Made by a program: the position numbers and the translations under genes. A stretch of 64,000 bases of DNA from contig NZ_JAPEPW010000001.1 in the NCBI RefSeq assembly GCF_026339955.1, positions 248,001 through 312,000 on the forward strand, written 5' to 3'. Numbering within the stretch: position 1 is the first letter of the stretch; each line of letters begins with the position of its first letter. Shown in pieces: positions 17,555 to 26,375 of this stretch. The notes under the pieces are model-generated. The model saw only the letters and a program-made list of their open reading frames with translations, was not told the DNA's origin and did no database searches. This DNA comes from Streptomyces sp. NBC_01549 (GTDB taxonomy: Bacteria > Actinomycetota > Actinomycetes > Streptomycetales > Streptomycetaceae).

Positions 17555-17684
17555 GCCCCCAGGCTAGGACCTGTCCGGCGGATCATGCCGCAGACGCGGG
17601 GCTCTCAGCGGTCTGGGCGCTCTCGTTCTGTTCAGCAGGTGGGCATGACGCGGCACGGCCGTCCTCATCGACTAGCGTCGTGAC

Positions 17685-18632
17685 ATGACCAGCAAGACCT
17701 CCCGCAGCGCCTCCTCCCCCTCCCTCACCGACGCCCTCGCCGCCGGAACGGTCGTCCTGGACGGCGGTATGTCCAACCAGCTCGGGTCCGCCGGGCACGA
17801 CCTGAGCGACGAGCTGTGGTCGGCGCGGCTGCTCGTCGAGCAGCCCGAGGCGATCACTCAGGCGCACCTCGCCTACTTCGAGGCGGGCGCGGACGTGGCG
17901 ATCACCTCCAGCTACCAGGCCACCTTCGAGGGCTTCGCGAAGCGGGGCATCCCGCACGGGCGGGCGGCCGAACTGCTCAGCCTCAGCGTGGAGTTGGCCC
18001 GGGAGGCGAGTCGTCGCGCGCACGCGAAGGGCGTGACCCGGCCGCTGTGGACGGCCGCCTCGGTCGGCCCGTACGGGGCGATGCTCGCGGACGGTTCGGA
18101 GTACCGGGGGCGGTACGGGCTGAGCGTCGCCGAGCTGGAGCGGTTCCACCGCCCTCGCCTGGAGGTGCTGGCCGCCGCCGCGCCCGACGTACTGGCCCTG
18201 GAGACCGTGCCCGACACCGGCGAGGCCGAGGCGCTGCTGCGGGCGGTGCGCGGGCTGGGCGTACCGGCGTGGTTGTCGTACACCGTCGCCGGGGACCGTA
18301 CGCGGGCCGGACAGCCCCTGGAAGAGGCCTTCGCCCTGGCCGCCGACGCGGACGAGATCATCGCGGTCGGCGTGAACTGCTGCGCCCCCCAGGATGTGGA
18401 CGGCGCGGTGGAGACGGCGGCGCGGGTGACCGGGAAGCCGGTGGTGGTGTACCCGAACAGCGGCGAGGTGTGGGACGCCGAGGCGCGGGCCTGGAACGGG
18501 CTGTCGACCTTCACGGCCGAGCAGGTGACCGGCTGGCGGCGGGGCGGGGCGCGGCTGATCGGGGGGTGCTGTCGGGTCGGTCCCGGGGCGATCGCATCGG
18601 TCGCGCGGACGGTGGGGCAGCTTTCCGCGTAG
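17685..18632 (+). CDS. mmuM: Homocysteine S-methyltransferase
   Basis: 315-residue single-domain betaine-homocysteine-methyltransferase-fold barrel. The zinc-binding cysteines appear as IIAVGVNCCAPQ and RLIGGCCRVGP (one Cys plus an adjacent Cys pair), with an N-terminal VVLDGGMSNQL and ITSSYQATFEGF. The reaction transfers a methyl group from S-methylmethionine or SAM to homocysteine, giving methionine. It is monocistronic in appearance and convergent with the truncated kinase. Confidence 0.85.
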   Translation: MTSKTSRSASSPSLTDALAAGTVVLDGGMSNQLGSAGHDLSDELWSARLLVEQPEAITQAHLAYFEAGADVAITSSYQATFEGFAKRGIPHGRAAELLSLSVELAREASRRAHAKGVTRPLWTAASVGPYGAMLADGSEYRGRYGLSVAELERFHRPRLEVLAAAAPDVLALETVPDTGEAEALLRAVRGLGVPAWLSYTVAGDRTRAGQPLEEAFALAADADEIIAVGVNCCAPQDVDGAVETAARVTGKPVVVYPNSGEVWDAEARAWNGLSTFTAEQVTGWRRGGARLIGGCCRVGPGAIASVARTVGQLSA

Positions 18633-18757
18633 GCCCCCGGAGGAGCCTGCCGAGATGGCGGCGAGCGACCCTCCGGTACGCCGGCCGACGGCGTCGGCCG
18701 GACCGGGTTCCCCGTCTCTCGTCACGTCCCGCTCCTCCTGCTAGCCTCCGGCCCGGG

Positions 18758-18765
18758 AACCGGTT
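18758..18765. promoter_or_regulatory. AACCGGTT palindrome upstream of LacI gene
   Basis: GAACCGGTTG sits about 50 bases before the LacI start at 18816. The same CAACCGGTTG core occurs at 31255-31264 upstream of the sugar-importer operon. It is a plausible autoregulatory LacI-family operator. Confidence 0.4.
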
Positions 18766-18815
18766 GCCGTCGATGTTGCCGCACTTCCCAGGGGGCGGAG
18801 AAAAGGGGGGCCGGC

Positions 18816-19934
18816 ATGACGAGGAAGAGCACCACGGACGCCGGGAGCCGGCGCACGATCCGGGACGTGGCGGCCCACGCGGGAGTGTCCGCGTCGACGG
18901 TGTCGCGGGTGCTCGGCGGCGAGTACCCGGTGAGCACGGCGACGCGTACCCGGGTGATGCGGGCGGTTCGCGAGCTGGACTATGTGGCCGACGCGCGCGC
19001 CAAGGCGATCGCGGGGGCCGGCACACCGACACTCGCGTTCGTCCTCGACGACATCACCGGGCCGTCGTTCGCGCACATGGCGCACGGCGTGGAGCGCGAG
19101 GCGAGCCGGCTCGGCCATCTGTGTCTGGTGTGCAGCACGGACGGCGACGCCGAGCACGAGCTGGAGTTCATCGAGATGATGCGCGCCCAGCGGGCCGCCG
19201 CGGTGATCCTGGTCGGCGGCGCCACGGACACCGCGGAGTACCGCGCGCGGATGGCACGCATCGCCGACTCCCTGGCGTCGGCCGGGTCTCGGCTCGTCCT
19301 GTGCGGGCGGCCGCCACTGGACGCCGGGACGCCGGTGACGGTCATCGAGTACGACAACGAGGGCGGCGCGTACGCCCTGTGCTCGCACGTCCTCACCCAG
19401 GGCCACCAGCGGATCCTGTTCCTCGGGGGCAAGCCGGACAGCACCACGGCCCTGGGCCGCGAGCGCGGTTACCTCGCCGCTCACCGGGCACGCGGTCTGG
19501 AACCCGACCCTGCGCTGCGTCTGGCCGGCGACTTCACCCGCGACTCAGGCCACCGCCTGATACGCCGGGCGCTGGAGCTGGGCCTGGACTTCACGGCGGT
19601 GATGGCCTCCACCGACATGGTCGCCTCCGGCGCCCTGACCGCCCTGCACGAGGCGGGTCTACGCGTCCCGGCCGACGTATCCCTCGTCGGCTACGACGAC
19701 ATCCCCTTCGCCCGCGATCTCCACCCCCCGCTGACAACGGTCCACGTCCCGTACGAGGAACTGGGCCGCCTGGCCGTCCGCACCGCCCTCGGTCGCACCC
19801 CGGAGACCCCGGACGAACACCTTCTCCTGGGGACGCACGTGGTGGTACGCGGCTCCGTGGCAGGGCCAGGGAGCCGAATCCGCCCGTCACGGCCGGGGGG
19901 CTCCGCCGGGGCGACGGAAACGGCGTACGGCTGA
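18816..19934 (+). CDS. LacI-family transcriptional regulator
   Basis: 372 residues. The N-terminal HTH is TIRDVAAHAGVSASTVSRVL (residues 15-34) with a hinge AKAIAGAGTPTLAFV, followed by the periplasmic-binding-protein-like sensor domain, including VGYDDIPFARDLHPPLTTV. It is a close paralogue of the LacI protein at 33073 (same GEYPVS/GNYPVS turn and a near-identical DDIP region). The 3' end overlaps the convergent carboxylesterase by 48 bases. It probably represses the adjacent minus-strand pectin-type operon, with an oligosaccharide as inducer (inference from position). Confidence 0.85.
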   Translation: MTRKSTTDAGSRRTIRDVAAHAGVSASTVSRVLGGEYPVSTATRTRVMRAVRELDYVADARAKAIAGAGTPTLAFVLDDITGPSFAHMAHGVEREASRLGHLCLVCSTDGDAEHELEFIEMMRAQRAAAVILVGGATDTAEYRARMARIADSLASAGSRLVLCGRPPLDAGTPVTVIEYDNEGGAYALCSHVLTQGHQRILFLGGKPDSTTALGRERGYLAAHRARGLEPDPALRLAGDFTRDSGHRLIRRALELGLDFTAVMASTDMVASGALTALHEAGLRVPADVSLVGYDDIPFARDLHPPLTTVHVPYEELGRLAVRTALGRTPETPDEHLLLGTHVVVRGSVAGPGSRIRPSRPGGSAGATETAYG

Positions 19935-21491
19935 CAGCGGTGCCGTGCCGCGCATGGGCGGACCGGCAGGAAGGCGCGCTGTGGGTGTGGATTCCGGAGC
20001 GCCGAGCGGCCCGGCCGGCTCCGCGTCCCACAGGGCGAGTTCACGGTCGCGCGGCCCGTGGACGGTGTGCGGTTCGCCGGCGCCGAAGACACGGACCGGG
20101 TGCGAGGTGTCCCAGGCCTGCCAGCCCGGGTCGCCCTCGGCCGCGAACCGCACCCAGGCGGCGTGCATCGCGTCGGCTAGTTCCTGCGGGGCGCCCTCGC
20201 CCGCGAGCTTCGCCGACTCCGGCACGTCGGCGGTGTCGAAGACGAAGCCGAGCTCCAGAGCGTGGCAGGCGCCCAGGTCCGGCACGTTCGACGGCCAGGC
20301 GAACTCGTAGACGTACGAAGGGGTCCCCGGCGGGCGGGCATCGGCCAGCCGGTGCAGTGGGACCCGCAGGAGGTGGTCGGTGACCAGCTGGCCGACGAGG
20401 TCGGCGGTGCCCGCGTCCGGGTGGATCGCCCGGTAGCCGCGGGGCACCTCGTGGCTGCAGTGGCAGCGAGCCATGGCGGCGGCCAGGGCGACCGGGCCGA
20501 TCCGCTCGACGCGTTCCAGGAGACCACCGGGCACCAGCCACAGCCGGTACTCCTCGCTGGTCCAGCCCAGGAGCAGGCCGACGTCGGGAGCGGCGCCCTC
20601 GACGAGGGCCCGGAGCGGATCGCGCGGGACGAGGTCGCCGTCGACGACGATGCCGAAGGCGGGGCCGCCGAGCACCGGGCTGCTGAGTCTGCTCACGTCG
20701 GCCTGGGTGCGCAGGAGCAGGGCGCGGTCCACGGCGGCGAACGCCTCCGCCGTCGCCGGGATCTTCAGCCGGGTGGCCATCCTGCGCACCATCCGGCGCG
20801 CCTTGTCGCGGTCGCTCGCCTCGGGCGGCCCGCTCTGCAGCACGGCCCGGTGGAACAGTCCCGCGGCGCGCGGACTGGCCAGCAGCGCCCCGATGCTGAT
20901 GGCTCCGGCCGACTCGCCGAACACGGTTACCCGGTCCGGGTCGCCGCCGAACTGCGCGATCGACGCGTGCACCCACTCCAGGGCGGCCAGCTGGTCGCGC
21001 AGTCCCGGGTTGGCCGGCGCGTCCGGGAAGAGGCCATAACCCTCCACGCCCAGCCGGTAGTTGATCGAGACGAGGACGATCCCGTCCCGGGCGAAGGCGC
21101 GTCCGTCGTAGACGGGCACGGCCGACGAGCCTCGGGTCAGCGCTCCGCCGTGGATCCAGACCATGACGGGGAGCCGGGCGCCGGGGCCGGGCTCCGGTGT
21201 CCACACGTTCAGGTTCAGACAGTCGTCGCCGGGGACGACGGGGTCGGAGAGGAGCCGGGCGAACGCCTCGGAGTACCGCGGTTTGGGCGGTGTCGCTCCG
21301 AAGGCGCGCGCGTCGCGCACCCCGTCCCAGGGCGCGGGCGGCGCCGGTGGCCGGAAGCGACGGGGACCGAACGGCGGGGCCGCGTACGGGATGCCGCGGA
21401 AGACAGCGATCCCGTTCTCGTACCTGCCGCGCACCGCTCCGTACGGGGTGGTGACCACCGGATCCGTCTGCCGCGCCGCGTCCACCGCCAT
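19887..21491 (-). CDS. Type B carboxylesterase/lipase
   Basis: 534 residues with the type-B esterase signatures: GDDCLNLNVWTP, the oxyanion-hole segment VWIHGGALTRGSS, nucleophile elbow VTVFGESAGAIS, and ELGFVFDT/CHALELGF carrying the catalytic His region. There is no signal peptide. It is the last gene of the minus-strand importer/lyase operon (104 bases after the preceding lyase), which suggests it de-esterifies imported acetylated or feruloylated fragments (inference). The proline/arginine-rich C-terminus overlaps the LacI gene. Confidence 0.8.
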   Translation of the reverse strand: MAVDAARQTDPVVTTPYGAVRGRYENGIAVFRGIPYAAPPFGPRRFRPPAPPAPWDGVRDARAFGATPPKPRYSEAFARLLSDPVVPGDDCLNLNVWTPEPGPGARLPVMVWIHGGALTRGSSAVPVYDGRAFARDGIVLVSINYRLGVEGYGLFPDAPANPGLRDQLAALEWVHASIAQFGGDPDRVTVFGESAGAISIGALLASPRAAGLFHRAVLQSGPPEASDRDKARRMVRRMATRLKIPATAEAFAAVDRALLLRTQADVSRLSSPVLGGPAFGIVVDGDLVPRDPLRALVEGAAPDVGLLLGWTSEEYRLWLVPGGLLERVERIGPVALAAAMARCHCSHEVPRGYRAIHPDAGTADLVGQLVTDHLLRVPLHRLADARPPGTPSYVYEFAWPSNVPDLGACHALELGFVFDTADVPESAKLAGEGAPQELADAMHAAWVRFAAEGDPGWQAWDTSHPVRVFGAGEPHTVHGPRDRELALWDAEPAGPLGAPESTPTARLPAGPPMRGTAPLSAVRRFRRPGGAPRP

Positions 21492-21595
21492 CCGACCACC
21501 AGCTCCTCGCCCTTCGTGAACGGCTTACATCAGAACATCACACCACCTCCGGCTGTTCCCCCGGACATCCCTGACCGACGCGCCCGCGGACGTCC

Positions 21596-22843
21596 CTACT
21601 TGGCGTACATCAACGTGCCGAAGCCGAGCTGGTCGAAGCCCCCGCTGGTCGTGCCGTAGTCCCCGCCGCCGCCCTCGGGGCGCACGCTCTCCGCCATGGC
21701 CTGGATGTACGGGACGGAGAGCCCACGTCGGCGCGCGTAGTGGTAGTACAGGATGTCCCAGACCGGCCGGATCTCGCCGCGGCTCGCGGACGAGATCACG
21801 GTCTGCGACTGCTGGGCACAGCTCTGGCCCGTGCCCCAGGTGTACGTCGTGTAGGGCACGTCCTGGCCGAGGTTGTACTTGGCGACGTACTGGGCGCACT
21901 TCATGAACCGGTTGTCGCCGTACCCGTACAGGTCGTCGCCCTGGGACCAGGTCATCTCGCAGAAGGCGCCGAGCTCGCCCATGCCCAACATGGTATGGCC
22001 CTGGTCGCGGCCGCTCTCCTGGTACTGCGCGAGGCCCTGGCTGTCGTAGACGAACGGGATGGCGTGGGTGAGGGAGCCGTTGCCCGCGCCGTTCTTGAAG
22101 TAGTTCACCGCCTGGTCGTACTTGGCCGCGTCGTCGCAGAGGATGCCGATGGCCAGGATCGAGTTCATGTTGCACAGATCCCAGTTGGCCCAGTAGTTGG
22201 TGATGCAGGCGGTGTTGTGGTTGAGGAGGAAGTCGTTGTTGAGCGGGTAGAAGACGTTGAGCATCATCGTCTTGAACCGGGCGAGGTCGAACCCGGCGTA
22301 GTCACGCATGAGTTCGGCGGCGTTCGCGAACTGGTAGCCGTAGAGCCCGGCGGCCAGGAAGCGGTCGGCGTTGCCGGTGACGGTGGTGAGCGTGGCCGAC
22401 CAGGCGTTGAGGATCCGGACGGCGGTGTCGGCGTTGGCGGTGGTTCCCGCGATCTTCCAGCGCAGGGCGTTCTGGTAGGCGGCGTGGATGTCGTTGTAGA
22501 GGATGCCGTAGTTCTCGCCGGTGCCGCCGCGGATGATGGTGGCTTGCGGGTTGGGGGTCCAGGTGGCGGCCGAGTGGCGGTTGGCGGTCAGGCGCTGCCA
22601 GCCGGAGAGCCACGGGTCGTCGCCCGCGGCGACCCGTACCTTGGCGCGGTTGAGCTCCCCGTAGGCGTGCAGCATTCCGGGGTGGGTGAAGGTCGCCGGT
22701 GCGGCGTCCGCGGTGCCGGCGGTCAGGGCGGCGCTACCGGCGCCGACGGCGAGGGCGGCGGTGACACCGCCCGCGGTCTTCAGGAGACCACGGCGACTCA
22801 ATTCCGCGGGGTGGGGGTGCTGGTGGGGGGATGTGCGGCTCAT
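21596..22843 (-). CDS. Tat-exported alginate-lyase-superfamily enzyme (PF05426-like)
   Basis: From ATG 22843 (GGAG eight bases upstream; an in-frame TTG lies five codons further out). The Tat signal is LSRRGLLKTAGGVTAAL. The remaining approximately 370 residues form an alpha/alpha toroid with ATFTHPGMLHAYGELNRAK, AYQNALRWKIAG, NTACITNYWANWDLCNM and the conserved QESGRDQGHTMLGMGEL, which holds the His of this lyase superfamily. The substrate is a uronic-acid polymer or oligomer; the RG-I context suggests an unsaturated or glucuronic target rather than alginate. It follows the larger relative by 28 bases. Confidence 0.75.
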   Translation of the reverse strand: MSRTSPHQHPHPAELSRRGLLKTAGGVTAALAVGAGSAALTAGTADAAPATFTHPGMLHAYGELNRAKVRVAAGDDPWLSGWQRLTANRHSAATWTPNPQATIIRGGTGENYGILYNDIHAAYQNALRWKIAGTTANADTAVRILNAWSATLTTVTGNADRFLAAGLYGYQFANAAELMRDYAGFDLARFKTMMLNVFYPLNNDFLLNHNTACITNYWANWDLCNMNSILAIGILCDDAAKYDQAVNYFKNGAGNGSLTHAIPFVYDSQGLAQYQESGRDQGHTMLGMGELGAFCEMTWSQGDDLYGYGDNRFMKCAQYVAKYNLGQDVPYTTYTWGTGQSCAQQSQTVISSASRGEIRPVWDILYYHYARRRGLSVPYIQAMAESVRPEGGGGDYGTTSGGFDQLGFGTLMYAK

Positions 22844-22871
22844 CGCGTTCAGCTCCAATCCAGTGGAGGAT

Positions 22872-25800
22872 CTAGAGAGGGGTGATGCTCACCTCGTCGA
22901 ACTCGGTGGTGCTGCGGACCAGGGGGCTGCGTGAGCAGACCACGAGACCCACGTAGTAGGGGGCGTCACCGAAGCCGGGGATCTCTCCCACGGCGAGGGG
23001 GGTCCAGGTGGCGCCGCCGTCGGTGGAGACGGCTGCGCTGAAGGCGGTCCCGGTGCGCTTCAGCCGCAGCAGGCCGGGGAGGGTGACCGCGGCGGTGCCC
23101 GAGAAGGCGGAGGCACCCGCCACGGTCGTGCGGAGCATGAGCTGTACGGTGGTGCCGCCCGTGACGATCACCCCGGCCGCCTGGTCGAACGGCGACAGGG
23201 ACTTGGCCATGAGCACCCCCACGCGATCGGCACTGGCGCCGGTACGCGAGAGAAGCCGGGTGGTGATCTCGCAGTCGCCGGTGACGGGCCGTCGTACGAA
23301 CTGGCCTGTCATCCCTTGGCCGTTGACGTTCAGGTCGACCCCCGCGCCGCGGACCGAGAAGGTTCCCCCGTCGTACGCGGTGCTGCCGGGGGTGCGGATC
23401 GCCACCACGCCGAGGGTTCCGAAGTCCCGGTCGTCGAGGACGACGTCGCCGAGGTCGCCGTACGTCCACGGGGCGGGTGGCGGCGTGCCCACCATGAGAG
23501 TCAGGGTGCCGGATGCGGTCCCGGACGCGTTGCCCGCGGTCGTGGTGATGGTGAACTCACCTGTCCGGGTGGGAGTTCCGGAGACGAGGCCGGTGCGCCG
23601 GTCGACGCGGAGCCCGTCGGGCAGGCCGTCCGCGGTGAACCGTACGGGCTCGTGCGAGGCGCGCAGCAGATGCCGGAAGGCGACGCCCTGGTTGGCGAAC
23701 GCGGTGTTCGGGGAGGTGAGTTCGGGCTTGGCCGGGGTCGGCATCGCGGCGGGTGTGCGCGCCGAACGCGGACCGCGGCCGCCGGTGTTGGTCTTCGCGA
23801 CCGCGTAGTAATACGTCGTTCCGGGCGTCCCGGTCGCGTCCGCGTACCGGAGGCGGGTGCCGAAGCCGACCGGGCCGACGCGGGAGGCGAGCGTCTCGTA
23901 CGGTCCGGCGTCGCGTGTGGAGCGCAGCACCGTGTACCGAGCCGCGGGGTCCGGGTCGGTCCAGGTCAGCTCGACGGCGTCGGCGCCGGTGGCGGCCCGC
24001 AGGTCGGTCGCGGTGCGACGGGGGCGGGGCACGGACCAGACTTCGCCGTGCGGGGAGGTGACGCTGACGTTGTCGAAGGCGCCGGTGCCGGTCTCGGCGT
24101 AGTCCTCGTCGACGCCGAGGCACGAGGTGAGGGCGAGGCCCGCGTAGGCGGTGTGCCCCAGCTCGACGTCAGTGGAGCCGACTTCGGTCCACCGGATGCC
24201 GTCCGCGGAGATGGCCCCGGTACAGCGGGGGCCCCTGCGGGTCACCCGAACCCAGTACGGGGCCCGCAGTCGGTAGCCGTCGCCCGCCCCCTCGACGTGC
24301 GGCGCTTCCAGCGGTGTGGCCGACTCCGGCAGCTCGCCGAGGTCGGAGATCGGGAAGGACGCGCCGGTGGTGATCGCCTGTTGCTGGGAGGCAGGCACGG
24401 GCGTGCTGCCGGTGGCGGAGACGGGCATCCCGGCCTGTGGGCGTACGGTCCACACGCCGCTCCAGGTGTGCAGCGGCAGTCCCTGGATCAGCATGGCGGC
24501 GTGCGCCGCGTCCGCGTCGAGCGAGGCGCGGACGGTGACACCGATCTTGGAGTACTGCGAGCTGAGCGGCCACACGATCCGTGCGGTGACCGCGCCGTCG
24601 CCGTGCAGCGCGAGGTGCGCCAGACGGTAGGTGTCGGCGGTGCCGGACGCCTCCAGCAAGAACCGTTCGCCGTCGAAGACCGCGGCGCCCGGGATCCGCA
24701 CCTTGCCGACGTCCCGGGTCGACCAGGGTTCGGGGAGACCGGCGGTGGCCACCGCCCAGGTCGAACTGTCACTGTCGCCCCGTGAGTTGGAGGCGAAGAC
24801 CGTGTAGAAGTACGTCCGGCCGGCGTGTACGTCGCTGTCGGTGTACGTCGGTTTCCCGACCCCGGACGCGACCTCCTCGTACAGGACCTCTACGGAGACG
24901 GCCCGCCGGACCGTGTAGGAGGAGGCCCACGCGGACGGCAGCCAGGTCACGGTGACGGTCATGTCCTCGCCCACCGCCGTGACGCCCGCCGGAGCCGTCG
25001 GTACGGTCGGCGAGGGTGCTGTCGCACCGGCGTAGGCGAAGGTGCCCCAACTGGGCATGTCGTCGTTGCTGCCCTCGACTACGCGGGCGCCGCCGGTGCC
25101 GCGGAAGACCGCGCTTCTCGTGTACGGGGCGTCGAGGCCGCGGACGCCGGCGTAGTGCGCGTACGCCATCTCGTAGATCGGTGGCAGGGTGCCGCGCCCG
25201 GTGGCCGAGACGGTCTTCTTGATGTACTTGCCGGTGCGGTCGAGGTCGGGGACGAAGGGGACGTCGCCGCCGAGGTTGTAGCGGGCTGCGTACTCGAAGT
25301 TCGCGAGGATGCGGTGGTCGTCGTACCCCCACAGATCGACGCCCTGGTTCCAGGCGACCTGGGCGGCGTCCGCGAGCAGGCCGACCGCGAGTTGTTCGTG
25401 GCCCTGGTCGCGGCCACTCTCCTGGCCCTGTCCGGCGTCGGTGACGATGCGGTGCGGGACGCTGCCGTTGCCCGCGCCGGCCGCGGCGAAGCGCAGAGCG
25501 TCGTGGAAGAGCGTGGGCTCCTCGCAGAACACACCTATGGCCAGCAGGGATTGAAGGGCAGTCAGGTCCCAGTTGCCGTTGGCGTAGAGCGTGTAGCAGG
25601 ACAGCGCCGGATACCAGACGCGCAGGAAGGACTCCTCACAGCGCGCGATGTCCGCGTCACTCCAGCCGTCGTAGCCGGTGTGGCGCAGCAGTTCGGCCGC
25701 GTTGACGAACTTGAAGGCCTGCAGGCCCGCGCCGAGCGGACCGTCGGCTCCGGTGATGACGGCGAGCGAGGCGGACCAGGCGTTGAGGATGTCGCGGGCC

Positions 25801-26375
25801 TTGTCGGCGTGCGCGGCGTTGCCGGTGACGGACCAGATGAGGGCGTTCTGGTAGGCCGCGGCCGAGTCGGCGACGGCCTGGGTCTGGTAGTTGGCGGGGC
25901 CGCGGCCCCAGGTGGTGATCTGACCCGTGTTCTGCACGGTGTACGACGCGGAGGAGCGGGCGTGGCCCGCGAGCGCCAAGTAGCCGTCGTAGACCGGGGA
26001 TTGCTCTGCGGCGACCGCCGCTTTCATGCGGGCGAGGTCGTCGGCGGTGTGCAGCAGGCCGGGGTGGGTGAAGGCCGGTTCGATGTCGTCCTGGGCCGCC
26101 GCCGCCCGGCCGGGCACGAGCAGGCCGCTCGCGCCCACCGCCAGCAGCAGGGCCGCGGTGCCGCCGAGGAAGCCCCGGCGGCTAAGCGGACCCGGTGTAG
26201 TCGACTGCGGCTCGGCAGCGCCCTGAAGGGGCGCGTGGCTGTATTCATCAGCGGCTCCGTCGCGGGGCGCGACCAGCCACGACGGCGCCGCAGCCGATCG
26301 ACAGCCCCTCCCCGCCCCGCGGCGGAGCCGCAGATCGAACCAGCCGGCGGAGCGCCTAGGTGCGGGGCTCGTCAT
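22872..26375 (-). CDS. Large multidomain secreted alginate-lyase-superfamily enzyme with FnIII and concanavalin-like modules
   Basis: 1167 residues from ATG 26375, which overlaps the upstream gene's stop (ATGA). The Tat motif LSRRGFLGG is at residues 65-73, so 60-odd residues precede it, which is unusual for a signal. Domains in order: alpha/alpha toroid lyase (about 95-480; WDLTALQSLLAIG, ESGRDQGHEQLAVG); FnIII (about 490-580); DUF1349-like sandwich (about 590-790); FnIII (about 800-890); Ig-like putative-binding domain (about 905-985; GLPDGLRVDRRTGLVSGTP); and a second sandwich to the end. Its catalytic domain is paralogous to the next gene. It is probably cell-surface acting with attached binding modules. 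Confidence 0.75.
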   Translation of the reverse strand: MTSPAPRRSAGWFDLRLRRGAGRGCRSAAAPSWLVAPRDGAADEYSHAPLQGAAEPQSTTPGPLSRRGFLGGTAALLLAVGASGLLVPGRAAAAQDDIEPAFTHPGLLHTADDLARMKAAVAAEQSPVYDGYLALAGHARSSASYTVQNTGQITTWGRGPANYQTQAVADSAAAYQNALIWSVTGNAAHADKARDILNAWSASLAVITGADGPLGAGLQAFKFVNAAELLRHTGYDGWSDADIARCEESFLRVWYPALSCYTLYANGNWDLTALQSLLAIGVFCEEPTLFHDALRFAAAGAGNGSVPHRIVTDAGQGQESGRDQGHEQLAVGLLADAAQVAWNQGVDLWGYDDHRILANFEYAARYNLGGDVPFVPDLDRTGKYIKKTVSATGRGTLPPIYEMAYAHYAGVRGLDAPYTRSAVFRGTGGARVVEGSNDDMPSWGTFAYAGATAPSPTVPTAPAGVTAVGEDMTVTVTWLPSAWASSYTVRRAVSVEVLYEEVASGVGKPTYTDSDVHAGRTYFYTVFASNSRGDSDSSTWAVATAGLPEPWSTRDVGKVRIPGAAVFDGERFLLEASGTADTYRLAHLALHGDGAVTARIVWPLSSQYSKIGVTVRASLDADAAHAAMLIQGLPLHTWSGVWTVRPQAGMPVSATGSTPVPASQQQAITTGASFPISDLGELPESATPLEAPHVEGAGDGYRLRAPYWVRVTRRGPRCTGAISADGIRWTEVGSTDVELGHTAYAGLALTSCLGVDEDYAETGTGAFDNVSVTSPHGEVWSVPRPRRTATDLRAATGADAVELTWTDPDPAARYTVLRSTRDAGPYETLASRVGPVGFGTRLRYADATGTPGTTYYYAVAKTNTGGRGPRSARTPAAMPTPAKPELTSPNTAFANQGVAFRHLLRASHEPVRFTADGLPDGLRVDRRTGLVSGTPTRTGEFTITTTAGNASGTASGTLTLMVGTPPPAPWTYGDLGDVVLDDRDFGTLGVVAIRTPGSTAYDGGTFSVRGAGVDLNVNGQGMTGQFVRRPVTGDCEITTRLLSRTGASADRVGVLMAKSLSPFDQAAGVIVTGGTTVQLMLRTTVAGASAFSGTAAVTLPGLLRLKRTGTAFSAAVSTDGGATWTPLAVGEIPGFGDAPYYVGLVVCSRSPLVRSTTEFDEVSITPL

